NCBI GenBank assembly: GCA_013816615.1
Contig: JACDED010000003.1
Location: 25,794 to 81,921, forward strand
Origin: Bacteroidota bacterium
GTDB lineage: Bacteria > Bacteroidota > Bacteroidia > B-17B0 > Aurantibacillaceae
DNA: 56,128 nt
Direction of reading: 5' to 3'
Both the position numbers and the translations under genes were made by a program. Below, piece by piece: positions 16,774-25,424 of this stretch. The notes under the pieces are model-generated. The model was not told where the DNA came from. It was given only the letters and a program-made list of their open reading frames with translations, and did not search any database. The stretch's first letter is position 1. The number at the start of each line of letters is the position of its first letter.

Positions 16774-18177
16774 TTACAATATAGCGCGGAATAATAAGAA
16801 CAACCCGCCTGAAAGAATGATAGTTACAGGTAAAGTAAGCAACCAGGTTAAAGCAATAGTTTTAATAGTTCCTTTTTGTAAGTTCTTTAATCCTTTTTTA
16901 GCAACCATAGAACCTGCGATACCTGATGATAACATGTGTGTAGTTGACACCGGCACGCCGTAAGCAGACGCCATACCAATACCCATAGACGCCACTAACT
17001 CAGCACTTGCACCTTGAGCATAACTCATGTGTTGTTTACCAATTTTTTCGCCAACGGTTTTTACAATACGTTTCCAACCAACCATTGTGCCTAAACCTAA
17101 ACACAATGAGATGATAATGATAACCCATGATGGTGCATACTCTACTAATTTTTTAGTTGCTTTTATTTCGTGATTTAATTCTTTTATTTCGTTAAGACTT
17201 AATGTTAAGTTGCCACCTTTAATTATTTTATCGGTGTTCTTAGTAATTTTAATTACATCTTTTCTTAAAGAGAAACGATCTTTTAAGACTACCTCATCTG
17301 AATTAAATTTGCCAACTGTCATTTCTTCAAAATGATCTGAGTATTTCATGATCTCAGCATACATTGCTTTTTCCTTTCCTGCCAAAACAGTTGTATCTGC
17401 TTTAGCCATTAATAATTCAATTTTATTTACATTACCGTTAACGCTTTGCAGGTTGACGCTTGAATCTACCGCAAATTGTCCGGGTAAAATTGCAATTAAG
17501 ATCAACATAATTAAACCCACACCTTTTTGACCATCGTTTTGACCGTGAAAGAAACTTACCAAACCGCAGGTAAGCCATAATAACATACGGATCCATAACG
17601 GTGGCATTTTTCCGGGAATTGGTTCTTTGTAAATAGTTTCGTTTTTAATAAAACGTTTAAAGACGAACATCATAATAATAGCAACCGAAAAACCAATTAA
17701 CGGCGAAAGCAATAATGCTAGACCTGTATCTTTTGCCTTATCCCAGTTAACTGCAGATACACCAAGATCGCCGGGTAAAAAAGCAAATGCTAAACCAATA
17801 CCTAAAATAGAACCAATAATTGTGTGGGAACTTGAAGAAGGAATACCAAAATACCAGGTTCCGAAATTCCATATAATAGCGCTTAATAATAAAGCTAATA
17901 TCATAGCAATACCATGATAAGGATTACTATCTATCAAAGCATCCATTGGCAATAAGTTTACAATGCCCATGGCTACCGCAATGCCGCCCAACATAACTCC
18001 CGAAAAATTTAAGATGCCGCTATAAACCACAGCTACTGTGGGTTTCATAGAGTTAGTATAAATCACCGTTGCTACAGCGTTAGCCGTATCGTGAAAACCA
18101 TTAATAAATTCGAAGAAACATGCTAATACAAGACAAAGTATTAATAGAACTGTAAGTGTTGTGTCTAATCCAAACAT
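16774..18177 (-). CDS. pit: Pit-family inorganic phosphate transporter
   Basis: A 467-residue inner-membrane phosphate permease driven by H+ or Na+. It has two PHO4-type repeats: the first with GFHDTANAVATVIYTNSM at about residues 27-44, the second with AYGVPVSTTHMLSSGIAGS near 406-424. The membrane helices are split by a soluble loop at about 235-345, rich in Lys/Asp/Glu. The segment SFFHGQNDGQKGVG carries the conserved GQNDGQK motif. It lies 60 bp downstream of the OprP-like porin on the same strand, giving an outer-membrane plus inner-membrane phosphate uptake pair. A PhoU-like partner is not present here. ATG start. Confidence 0.93.
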   Translation of the reverse strand: MFGLDTTLTVLLILCLVLACFFEFINGFHDTANAVATVIYTNSMKPTVAVVYSGILNFSGVMLGGIAVAMGIVNLLPMDALIDSNPYHGIAMILALLLSAIIWNFGTWYFGIPSSSSHTIIGSILGIGLAFAFLPGDLGVSAVNWDKAKDTGLALLLSPLIGFSVAIIMMFVFKRFIKNETIYKEPIPGKMPPLWIRMLLWLTCGLVSFFHGQNDGQKGVGLIMLILIAILPGQFAVDSSVNLQSVNGNVNKIELLMAKADTTVLAGKEKAMYAEIMKYSDHFEEMTVGKFNSDEVVLKDRFSLRKDVIKITKNTDKIIKGGNLTLSLNEIKELNHEIKATKKLVEYAPSWVIIIISLCLGLGTMVGWKRIVKTVGEKIGKQHMSYAQGASAELVASMGIGMASAYGVPVSTTHMLSSGIAGSMVAKKGLKNLQKGTIKTIALTWLLTLPVTIILSGGLFLLFRAIL

Positions 18178-18237
18178 AGTGTGTGTTTTTGTTGTTCAAA
18201 TCTCCTGTTTTTTCTCTGTGTCAATGTTAAGCTAATG

Positions 18238-19470
18238 TTAAATACCTAATTCTACCTGAAAAACGGCGAAAAAATATTTGTTCAGATCTTTATTCGCTAA
18301 TAAGTCTCTCTCCCTGTTATAGAACACGTTAGCCTGAACCTTCACTTTATGTTTGTTAAGGTATTTAGTTACGCCTAGTCCATACTGTTCGTTTTCTTTA
18401 ACAGAAGATAAAACATCGTGATGAGGGCTTACAAGTGAATGCCTTGCGGCTATTTCCCACTGACTTTTAAAACAATAACTTAATTGGGTATTAATTCCGT
18501 CACCGGTAACAATAGTTCTTGATTTGCCGTCAGTACCATGAACTACGGGACTTCCGTCGGTATCTCTTCTGATGTATTCTGCCGTTAAGGCAATCCCTCT
18601 ATATTTAAAAAGAAAGTCGGCCATATATACATTAAAGCTTTTTGTTCCATAAAGATCTTTTCCTAATTGCCCACCTGTTCTTACTGCCAGATCGTTTAAT
18701 TGATAACCACCTGCTAATGATATTTTTGGTTTTTCTTCACGAAACACATCACCTTCAAAATAATCGCCTCCATCTGTAAAAGCACCTAAGGGTAATATTT
18801 CTAAACGGCCCGTGTAAGCAATACCAGCATTACTGCCTGATGAGTTTCTGCCTTCACCACTGGTAAAAGCAACTTTAGGGATTATTAAAAAGTTTTTTGT
18901 TAGATGTGCGGTATAATTAGCAAATAAACCAAAATCGCGATCGGGAGTAAAATTAGCGTTTACAATAGAGCGGTCATAAAATTGCAAGGCCCCCGAAGAA
19001 TTTATTCTTTGGCGGTTGCCCGGTAATTTACCCTGGCCAAACCCGATTTGTAACTGTTGTATAGGTTTATAAAAGATCATAGCGTCACGCACAACATTTG
19101 GACTGGTGTTTTGCGATGTAACATCCACTACGCTCCAATCCATATCTCCACGAGAAAAAGACAATTGTAAATAATATGTTAATTTAGGGTTAACTACATG
19201 GCCTGCAAAACTTAACCTACAACGACGCACACGTGCTTCAAAAGAAGCGGGACTAAGATCTTCATCGCTAACTGTATTAAATAATGCCCTGTTTTGGATC
19301 CTGAATCTAAGATTCAAAGAATAAGAACTGTCAGGCGTTGCAAAGCCAAGCCCGTTCTTAAAACTATAATAAGGAGTTTTCGAAGGTTTTACAACTGATT
19401 CTTGTGAAAACAAAAAGGCTGGAAAAATTATCAAAAAACAAATTGCTTTAAATGCTAAGCTTATTTTCAT
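18238..19470 (-). CDS. Phosphate-selective porin O/P family protein
   Basis: A 410-residue outer-membrane beta-barrel with a signal peptide cleaved after about residue 22 (LFSQES). Features of the OprP/OprO family are the early LNLRFRIQNRALFNT strand, ARVRRCRLSFAGHVVNPKLTYYLQLSF, the QIGFGQGKLPGNRQRINSS segment, and DRDFGLFANY. Alternating strands continue to a C-terminal FAVFQVELGI. Located immediately upstream of the pit gene, it should let phosphate or polyphosphate cross the outer membrane. ATG start. The upstream spacer (19471-19550) is AT-rich and shows no clear -7/-33 pair. Confidence 0.85.
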   Translation of the reverse strand: MKISLAFKAICFLIIFPAFLFSQESVVKPSKTPYYSFKNGLGFATPDSSYSLNLRFRIQNRALFNTVSDEDLSPASFEARVRRCRLSFAGHVVNPKLTYYLQLSFSRGDMDWSVVDVTSQNTSPNVVRDAMIFYKPIQQLQIGFGQGKLPGNRQRINSSGALQFYDRSIVNANFTPDRDFGLFANYTAHLTKNFLIIPKVAFTSGEGRNSSGSNAGIAYTGRLEILPLGAFTDGGDYFEGDVFREEKPKISLAGGYQLNDLAVRTGGQLGKDLYGTKSFNVYMADFLFKYRGIALTAEYIRRDTDGSPVVHGTDGKSRTIVTGDGINTQLSYCFKSQWEIAARHSLVSPHHDVLSSVKENEQYGLGVTKYLNKHKVKVQANVFYNRERDLLANKDLNKYFFAVFQVELGI

Positions 19471-19550
19471 TTGCGTAAAATTTTACTGCAAACTAAAAGT
19501 TACTAAATCACCTTAATGGTAATTTAATGTTAAGTAATTGTTAAGTTGTT

Positions 19551-19586
19551 AAATAAAAAACGCCTCCCGGTTAAGAAAGGCGTTTT
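19551..19586 (-). terminator. Terminator of the ompA-mscL operon
   Basis: AAAACGCCT (19557-19565) pairs with AGGCGTTTT (19578-19586). On the minus strand the stem is followed by TTTTTTATTT. It starts 18 bp after the mscL stop codon and separates this operon from the porin-pit operon. Confidence 0.85.
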
Positions 19587-19604
19587 AAAATATGATTTAA
19601 ATAT

Positions 19605-19988
19605 TTACTTTTTTAATGAGTCGCGGATCTCCATTAAGAGTATTTCACTAAGAGTAGGTTCTGGTGGAACTACAGGGGCGGCTTCCTCTTTTTTCTTCAT
19701 CCTGTTAATGGCTTTAATAACCATAAACAAAGTAAAGGTAACCAGTATAAAAGAGAGGATTTGAGAAAGAAAATTACCATATTTAATGGCGGTGCCGGGA
19801 ATAACTAATTGTGAAAGATCGGCAATATGAGCGGCTTTTAAAGCCGGTGTTAAAATTGCTGGCGTAAGTATATCATCTACTAACGATTTTACAATTCCAG
19901 CAAAAGCAGCACCGATCACAACCCCAACGGCAAGATCGACCACGTTTCCTTTCATGGCAAACTCTTTAAATTCCTTCATCATTCCCAT
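19605..19988 (-). CDS. mscL: Large-conductance mechanosensitive channel
   Basis: A 127-residue inner-membrane protein of normal MscL length. The N-terminal amphipathic helix (KEFKEFAMKGNVVDLAVGVV) runs directly into TM1 with the GVVIGAAFAGIVKSLVDDIL pore segment. A periplasmic loop follows (about 50-68), then TM2 (FLSQILSFILVTFTLFMVI) and a charged C-terminal helix with LLMEIRDSLKK. It forms the pentameric emergency valve that releases solutes on osmotic down-shock. It starts 12 bp after the OmpA lipoprotein gene and is probably cotranscribed with it. Confidence 0.96.
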   Translation of the reverse strand: MGMMKEFKEFAMKGNVVDLAVGVVIGAAFAGIVKSLVDDILTPAILTPALKAAHIADLSQLVIPGTAIKYGNFLSQILSFILVTFTLFMVIKAINRMKKKEEAAPVVPPEPTLSEILLMEIRDSLKK

Positions 19989-20000
19989 GCGTTTTATTTT

Positions 20001-21005
20001 TTAGTTGTTACCCAGTACTTTTAAAAGCTCATCTAATTTCGGCGTAAGAATAATTTCTGTTCTGCGGTTTTTCTTTCTTCCCTCTGCCGTTTTTGCAGGA
20101 TCTAAAGGAAAAAATTCTCCGCGGCCTGCTGCAGTAATACGTTGCGCTTCAATTTTGGCGCTTGACAACATTATTTTTGTTACCGATGTAGCCCTTATTA
20201 CACTAAGATCCCAGTTGTCTTTAATTTCACCCGCACCTTTCATTGGTACATCATCGGTGTGACCTTCCACTAAAACATTTATATCTGTATTTTGCTCTAA
20301 AACTTTCGCAACGCTTTTTAATGCTTCAACACCACGCGCTTCTACATTTGTTTTACCGCTAGCAAATAATAAGCTTTCGTCCATACTCACATAAACCTTA
20401 CCATTCTTTTGTGTAATGGTTAAGCCTTTATTTTCAAATCCTAATAAAGCATCGCTTAATTTCTTTTTAAGATCAGCTGCGGCCTGATCTTTGCGTTTTA
20501 AAATGTCTTCTAACTCTACAACGCGCGCTTCGCGTTTTTTAAGCTCTGCATTCAGCATATCCAGGTCTATTTTTTGCAGATTTAATTTTGCTTCCAACGC
20601 TTTTAGCTCGTCCTGTTTTTTTAAGAGCTGCTCCTGTGTCATTTGCAGGTCGCCACTTAATTTACTATTGTCTTTTTCGCTGCCGCTTAATAATTTATTT
20701 AAACGGTCCATCAATTGTTCGTTCAATTGGTTAAGCTTATCGTATTTAGAAGTCAGATTTCTATAGTTACTTCCAATAATAGATGTGTCGCGTTTTAGGC
20801 CAACATTTTCTTTCTCGTTTTTAACAGATTGTTCTTTTAACTCGGTTAACCTTGCTTCACAATCCTGTGCTGATTTTTTAAGAGAAGCTAATTCGGTTTC
20901 ACAGGCTTTTTGCTTTTCTCTCGATTCTTCTAATTGCCTTGCGGGTACGCAAGAAGATAGTACTGTAATTATTATTACAGCAAATAAAAGGGTTGTTTTT
21001 TTCAT
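20001..21005 (-). CDS. OmpA-family lipoprotein with coiled coil
   Basis: A 334-residue protein from the ATG at 21005 (or the adjacent ATG at 21008); a longer frame to 21083 would place non-signal sequence before the signal peptide. The lipobox is LSSC (VIIITVLSSCVPAR), so Cys19 should be lipidated. A long coiled coil (about 25-185), rich in Glu/Lys/Leu, leads to a C-terminal OmpA/MotB peptidoglycan-binding domain with VLVEGHTDDVPMKG, LSVIRATSVTKIML and the final RKKNRRTEIIL. It probably tethers the outer membrane to the cell wall. Together with mscL it forms an operon suited to mechanical or osmotic stress. Confidence 0.85.
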   Translation of the reverse strand: MKKTTLLFAVIIITVLSSCVPARQLEESREKQKACETELASLKKSAQDCEARLTELKEQSVKNEKENVGLKRDTSIIGSNYRNLTSKYDKLNQLNEQLMDRLNKLLSGSEKDNSKLSGDLQMTQEQLLKKQDELKALEAKLNLQKIDLDMLNAELKKREARVVELEDILKRKDQAAADLKKKLSDALLGFENKGLTITQKNGKVYVSMDESLLFASGKTNVEARGVEALKSVAKVLEQNTDINVLVEGHTDDVPMKGAGEIKDNWDLSVIRATSVTKIMLSSAKIEAQRITAAGRGEFFPLDPAKTAEGRKKNRRTEIILTPKLDELLKVLGNN

Positions 21006-21181
21006 CATATCCAAAATTAAAGATTTGATCTTCGTAATTCCTTTAAATTCAATTAGTTTATTAACAATTAAATTAACCGCCAAACAAGCGTCAAAAAAGG
21101 GTATTTTGTGTTAAATAAAAAAGATTAAATGCGTAATTTTATAAGGATACTGTGTAGAATTGCACAAAAAGAATCCTCTCT

Positions 21182-23074
21182 ATGAGAATAAAAAACCTGG
21201 AAGAATATAAAGTTGCTTACAAAAAAAGCATTGAACAACCCGAAGATTTCTGGAGCGAAATTGCTTCTGAATTCTCATGGCAAAAAAAGTGGGATAAAGT
21301 TTTAGAATGGAATTTTAAAGAACCAAAGATAAAGTGGTTCATCAATGGCAAATTAAATATTTCCGAAAATTGTATTGACAGACATTTAAAAACTAACGCC
21401 CATAAAACTGCTTTTATTTGGGAACCTAATGAGCCCCAGGATAATATCAGGATTATTACCTATAAAGAATTATCTGAAGAAGTAAATCGTTTGGCAAACG
21501 TTTTAAAAAGCTTTAATGTTAAAAAAGGCGATCGCGTTTGTATTTATTTACCAATGATTCCCGAAGCTGTTTACGCTATGCTCGCGTGTGCAAGAATTGG
21601 CGCAATACATTCAGTTGTGTTTGGTGGTTTTAGTGCGCAATCTATACAAGATCGTATAAACGATTCTCAATGCAAAGTTGTTTTAACGAGCGATGGTGCT
21701 TATCGCAGCAACAAACAACTACCAATGAAAATTACAGTTGATGAGGCTTTAACAAAATGCCCTTCTATTACAAACGTTTTGGTTTACAAGCGCACCAATG
21801 AAAATATACCCATGCAAAATGGAAGAGATCTGGATTGGGAAACTGAGTGCAAAAAACAAAGTATAGATTGTAAAGCAGAAATAATGGATAGTGAAGATCC
21901 ACTATTTATTTTATATACATCTGGTAGTACCGGCAAGCCCAAAGGCGTTGTGCATACTTGTGGTGGATTTATGGTTTACACAGCTTACAGTTTTCAAAAT
22001 GTTTTTCAGTATAATGAAAACGATCTTTATTGGTGTACTGCTGATGTGGGCTGGATCACAGGACACTCGTATATTACGTATGGCCCTTTATTATCCGGTG
22101 CTACTTCCGTTATTTTTGAAGGCGTACCCAACTACCCTGATAGTGGAAGATTTTGGAAAATTGTAGACAAACATAAAGTAAATATTTTTTATACCGCTCC
22201 AACTGCCATTCGTGCTTTAGAGGCAGCCGGTTTGGATTTTGTAAAACCATATAAATTAGATTCTTTAAAAGTATTAGGTAGTGTGGGTGAACCAATTAAT
22301 GAAGAAGCATGGCAATGGTATCATAAAAACATTGGTAAACAAAAATGCCCGATCGTAGATACCTGGTGGCAAACAGAAACCGGTGGAATTTTAATTTCAC
22401 CTCTTGCAGGAATTACAAAAACAAAACCGGGCTTTGCAACATTGCCGCTTCCCGGTATTCAACCCATTTTGGTGGATGAAAAAGGAAATGAACTTGTGGG
22501 CAACGGTGTAGAAGGAAATCTGTGTATTAAATTTCCGTGGCCATCTATTATTCGTACAACTTACGGTGATCACGAGCGTTGCCGCGCAACCTATTTTGCT
22601 TCCTATGAAAATTTGTATTTCACCGGCGACGGTTGCAAGCGTGATGAAGATGGTTATTACAGAATTACCGGTCGCGTTGATGATGTTATAAATGTGAGTG
22701 GCCATCGCATTGGTACTGCCGAAGTTGAAAGTGCTATTAACGAACAGGCTGATGTTGTAGAATCTGCGGTGGTTGCTTTTCCTCATGAAATAAAAGGGCA
22801 GGGTTTGTATGCTTTTTGTATTGTTCCAAAAACAACAAAAACCCAGGAGCAGATAAAAAAAGAAATTAACGATTGCGTAAATAAAATTATTGGTTCCATT
22901 GCAAGACCTGATAAAATACAAATTGTAAGCGGCTTGCCAAAAACACGCAGCGGAAAAATTATGCGTCGCATTTTAAGAAAAGTTGCAGAAGGAGATCTGT
23001 CTAATTTAGGAGACACCTCAACACTTTTAGATCCAACGGTGGTAGAGGAAATTATTAAGGGGAGAATTAATTAG
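21182..23074 (+). CDS. acs: Acetyl-CoA synthetase (AMP-forming)
   Basis: A 630-residue cytosolic acetate:CoA ligase of usual length. Core motifs are the P-loop-like YTSGSTGKPKGVVHT (about residues 244-258), WWQTETGG near 397, YFTGDGCKRDEDGYYRITGR near 480, and the C-terminal PKTRSGKIMRRILRK, where the lysine of SGKIMRR is the catalytic residue that can be acetylated. The N-terminus is a little shorter than in enterobacterial Acs (about 650) but matches the ACAS_N start. Its TAG stop overlaps the GTG start of the next gene by one base (TAGTG), so it heads a three-gene coupled operon. Confidence 0.95.
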   Translation: MRIKNLEEYKVAYKKSIEQPEDFWSEIASEFSWQKKWDKVLEWNFKEPKIKWFINGKLNISENCIDRHLKTNAHKTAFIWEPNEPQDNIRIITYKELSEEVNRLANVLKSFNVKKGDRVCIYLPMIPEAVYAMLACARIGAIHSVVFGGFSAQSIQDRINDSQCKVVLTSDGAYRSNKQLPMKITVDEALTKCPSITNVLVYKRTNENIPMQNGRDLDWETECKKQSIDCKAEIMDSEDPLFILYTSGSTGKPKGVVHTCGGFMVYTAYSFQNVFQYNENDLYWCTADVGWITGHSYITYGPLLSGATSVIFEGVPNYPDSGRFWKIVDKHKVNIFYTAPTAIRALEAAGLDFVKPYKLDSLKVLGSVGEPINEEAWQWYHKNIGKQKCPIVDTWWQTETGGILISPLAGITKTKPGFATLPLPGIQPILVDEKGNELVGNGVEGNLCIKFPWPSIIRTTYGDHERCRATYFASYENLYFTGDGCKRDEDGYYRITGRVDDVINVSGHRIGTAEVESAINEQADVVESAVVAFPHEIKGQGLYAFCIVPKTTKTQEQIKKEINDCVNKIIGSIARPDKIQIVSGLPKTRSGKIMRRILRKVAEGDLSNLGDTSTLLDPTVVEEIIKGRIN

Positions 23075-23577
23075 TGGAAAGTATTATTTATAATTATTAT
23101 AGTTCGCCGGTTGGAGAATTAGAGATGGCACAAGAAGGCGAAGAATTGCTTTGGGTAAAGTTTTTGGAAACCCAAAAAGAAAAAAGATCGAAACAGGAAG
23201 CAACTGAATCGCCTTTATTTACAAAAGCAAAAGAACAATTGGATCTTTATTTTAAAAACGAATTAGAAGTTTTTAATTTGCCATTAACACTTCGTGGAAC
23301 AGATTTTCAAAAACTGGTTTGGCAAAAATTAACGCTGATCCCTTTTGGCAAAACAATAAGCTACTTAACTTTGAGCAAACAGGTTGGCGATGTAAAAGCA
23401 ATACGCGCGGTTTCATCTACAAATGGAAAAAACCGTTTTTGTATCATCATTCCTTGTCATAGGGTTATTGGTACTGATGGTTCTTTAACCGGTTATGCCG
23501 GCGATTTGTGGCGCAAAAAATGGTTACTGGAACACGAATTAAAAAACACTGCTTTTCAAACTGATCTTTTTTCATGA
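23074..23577 (+). CDS. ogt: Methylated-DNA--protein-cysteine methyltransferase
   Basis: A 167-residue suicide DNA-repair protein that removes O6-alkyl groups from guanine. The acceptor cysteine lies in IIPCHRVIG (about residues 127-135). The helix-turn-helix region reads FQKLVWQKLTLIPFGKTISY, followed by the RAVSSTNGKN segment (more usually A-V-G-x-A-N, so slightly divergent), and the downstream GSLTGYAGDLWRKKWLLEHE is typical. GTG start, overlapping the acs stop by one base; its own stop overlaps the next start as ATGA, indicating translational coupling. Being cotranscribed with acs is unusual. Confidence 0.92.
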   Translation: MESIIYNYYSSPVGELEMAQEGEELLWVKFLETQKEKRSKQEATESPLFTKAKEQLDLYFKNELEVFNLPLTLRGTDFQKLVWQKLTLIPFGKTISYLTLSKQVGDVKAIRAVSSTNGKNRFCIIIPCHRVIGTDGSLTGYAGDLWRKKWLLEHELKNTAFQTDLFS

Positions 23578-24164
23578 AAACAAATACCGACAGGTCTATT
23601 GACTATCAAAACTACCTGGATCTATTAAATAATTTAATGGCAGAAGGAAAAACAACAGGGCCAGATCAAAGTGAAGATTATTTAAATTATGCGAAGTTAA
23701 ATTTAGCGCGTATGAACCGTTTAAATAAAACAGCAACCTTAACTACAGAATTAAAAGAAACTTTACAAAAAGTAAATTTTCCCTGCATCTTTTTAGTTTT
23801 AACAGAGGGCTGGTGCGGTGATGCAGCACAAAATATTCCAACCCTGCATTTAATAGAAGAAGAGTGCAAAAACATTGAACTAAAACTAATTTTGCGTGAT
23901 GAGAATTTAGAATTGATGGATCAATACTTAACGGATGGTGGAAGATCTATTCCAAAATTAATTTGTTTAAGTAAAGTAAGTCTTAAAGAAATTTTTACCT
24001 GGGGGCCGCGTCCGGAAGCCGTACAACATATTATGCTTGAGCTAAAAGAAAAAAAAGCCGAAAAGTCTGAGAAAGCGGAAAAAATTCATAAATGGTATGC
24101 GGCGGATAAAACCTTAAGCTTACAAAAAGAATTAAAGGATCTTATAGAAAAGTATTTGTGTTAA
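23574..24164 (+). CDS. Thioredoxin-like protein (single-cysteine site)
   Basis: A 196-residue cytosolic thioredoxin-fold protein. The expected CxxC position reads EGWCGDAAQNIP (about residues 79-90), so only the first cysteine is present. The cis-proline segment is GRSIPKLICLSK. This matches the 'thioredoxin family protein' group with WCGD motifs, whose members are common in Bacteroidota and whose function is not established; a monothiol or disulfide-isomerase-like role is possible. A Lys/Glu-rich helix lies near the C-terminus (about 157-175). It overlaps ogt by 4 bp. Confidence 0.75.
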   Translation: MKTNTDRSIDYQNYLDLLNNLMAEGKTTGPDQSEDYLNYAKLNLARMNRLNKTATLTTELKETLQKVNFPCIFLVLTEGWCGDAAQNIPTLHLIEEECKNIELKLILRDENLELMDQYLTDGGRSIPKLICLSKVSLKEIFTWGPRPEAVQHIMLELKEKKAEKSEKAEKIHKWYAADKTLSLQKELKDLIEKYLC

Positions 24165-24175
24165 ACTTATTGGCT

Positions 24176-24237
24176 ACTGAGCTTGTCAAAGTGTGCATTG
24201 CTTTAATCATTACATAATCGTTTCGACAAGCTCAACG
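24176..24237. repeat. Intergenic inverted repeat (TGAGCTTGTC type)
   Basis: TGAGCTTGTCAAA (24179-24191) and the reverse complement of TTTCGACAAGCTCA (24221-24234) form a 10-bp perfect arm plus one bulge. It lies between converging genes (thioredoxin-like + and dprA -), 14 bp from one stop and 7 bp from the other. The same core CTTCGACAAGCTCA recurs at 28753-28766, so it is a dispersed repeat family in this genome and may serve as a 3'-end hairpin. Confidence 0.65.
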
Positions 24238-24244
24238 GCCATAA

Positions 24245-25354
24245 TTAAGCCAATTCATACATCTTTCCCGGGCGGGATTTAATGATATTACTAAACTCCA
24301 ATTGTAATAATAGAGCAGAAATCTTACCGATTGTAAATTCTGTATTCTGACAAAGTTCATCTACATGTAAACTTGGTTTTTTATTGAACACATCCATTAC
24401 TATTTTTTCTTCGTCACTTAAATTTAAAAGCAGGGGCACTTGTTTGGTCTTGTTTGTTTTTTTCTCTGTATCATTCCATTGCATGGCGTATAAAAGATCG
24501 GCAGTGTTTTCTATCAACACTGCGCGATTTTGTTTTATCAAGCCGTTACAACCCTCAGCCAAAACATCTCCGGCTCTTCCCGGAAAAGCAAATACATCTT
24601 TATTATAGCTATTAGCAATTGTTGCGGTAATTAAACTTCCGCCACCGCGCTTACTTTCTATTACAACCAGGGCATCACAAAGTCCTGCAACAATTCTGTT
24701 TCGTTTGGGAAAATTAACTGCATCAGGATTTGTACCGCTCATAAAATCTGTAAGCAAACCGCCCTGCCCTATCATTCGTTTGGCAACTTTATCATGGATC
24801 TGTGGATAGATCCTGTCTAGGCCATGTGCTACAACACCAATTGTATCCAGATTATTTTCCAATGCAGTTTTATGTGCCAATACATCAACGCCATATGCAA
24901 GTCCGCTTAAAATTAAAATGCCGCTATCTTTTAATTCAGAAACAAATTCTTCTGTTTTTTCTTTTCCGTAAGCACTTGGTTTGCGGGTACCAACAACTGC
25001 AATTATCTTTTCACGGTTCAGGTCCGCATTACCTTTATAATATAGTAGCACAGGACTATCGCTACAATACTTTAAGCGTGTAGGATATTTTTCGTCGGTA
25101 AAAAAGATCGGATCGATCTTGTATTTTTGAATGAATTCTATTTCTTCTTCTGCACGCTTTAAAACATTTTTGCTGTTTACAATAGATCGCGCCCACGCAG
25201 AACCAATTCCGGGAATTTTTAACAAGTGTGCTTCTTTTTGTTTAAACACTTCGCCGGCGCTTCCACAATAGGCCAGTAAAGCTTTTGCATTCACATCGCC
25301 AATGCCTTCAATTAAGGTTAATCCTATCTGGTATGGCAATTCGTCTAAATTCAT
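24245..25354 (-). CDS. dprA: DNA-processing protein DprA
   Basis: A 369-residue cytosolic protein from the ATG at 25354; an upstream TTG at 25366 would add four residues and is less likely. DprA loads RecA on incoming single-stranded DNA during natural transformation. An N-terminal helix-hairpin-helix (LIEGIGDVNAKALL, KIPGIGSAWARSI) precedes the Rossmann-like core, with VVGTRKPSAYG, LSGLAYGVDVLAHK, VAHGLDRIYP, NFPKRNRIVAGL and KRGGGSLITA. A C-terminal winged-helix (DML1-like) follows at about 305-369. The full domain set argues for a functional gene. It is transcribed alone here. Confidence 0.95.
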   Translation of the reverse strand: MNLDELPYQIGLTLIEGIGDVNAKALLAYCGSAGEVFKQKEAHLLKIPGIGSAWARSIVNSKNVLKRAEEEIEFIQKYKIDPIFFTDEKYPTRLKYCSDSPVLLYYKGNADLNREKIIAVVGTRKPSAYGKEKTEEFVSELKDSGILILSGLAYGVDVLAHKTALENNLDTIGVVAHGLDRIYPQIHDKVAKRMIGQGGLLTDFMSGTNPDAVNFPKRNRIVAGLCDALVVIESKRGGGSLITATIANSYNKDVFAFPGRAGDVLAEGCNGLIKQNRAVLIENTADLLYAMQWNDTEKKTNKTKQVPLLLNLSDEEKIVMDVFNKKPSLHVDELCQNTEFTIGKISALLLQLEFSNIIKSRPGKMYELA

Positions 25355-25424
25355 TTTTTCGGGCAATTTTGTTTCAAAATAAAAAAACCATTTACTATAT
25401 TGTAAACTTATTCATTAATCAAAC

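Noticed and set aside
25366-25366. TTG start for dprA
   Set aside because: An ATG four codons downstream at 25354 keeps the whole helix-hairpin-helix domain, so the TTG is unnecessary.
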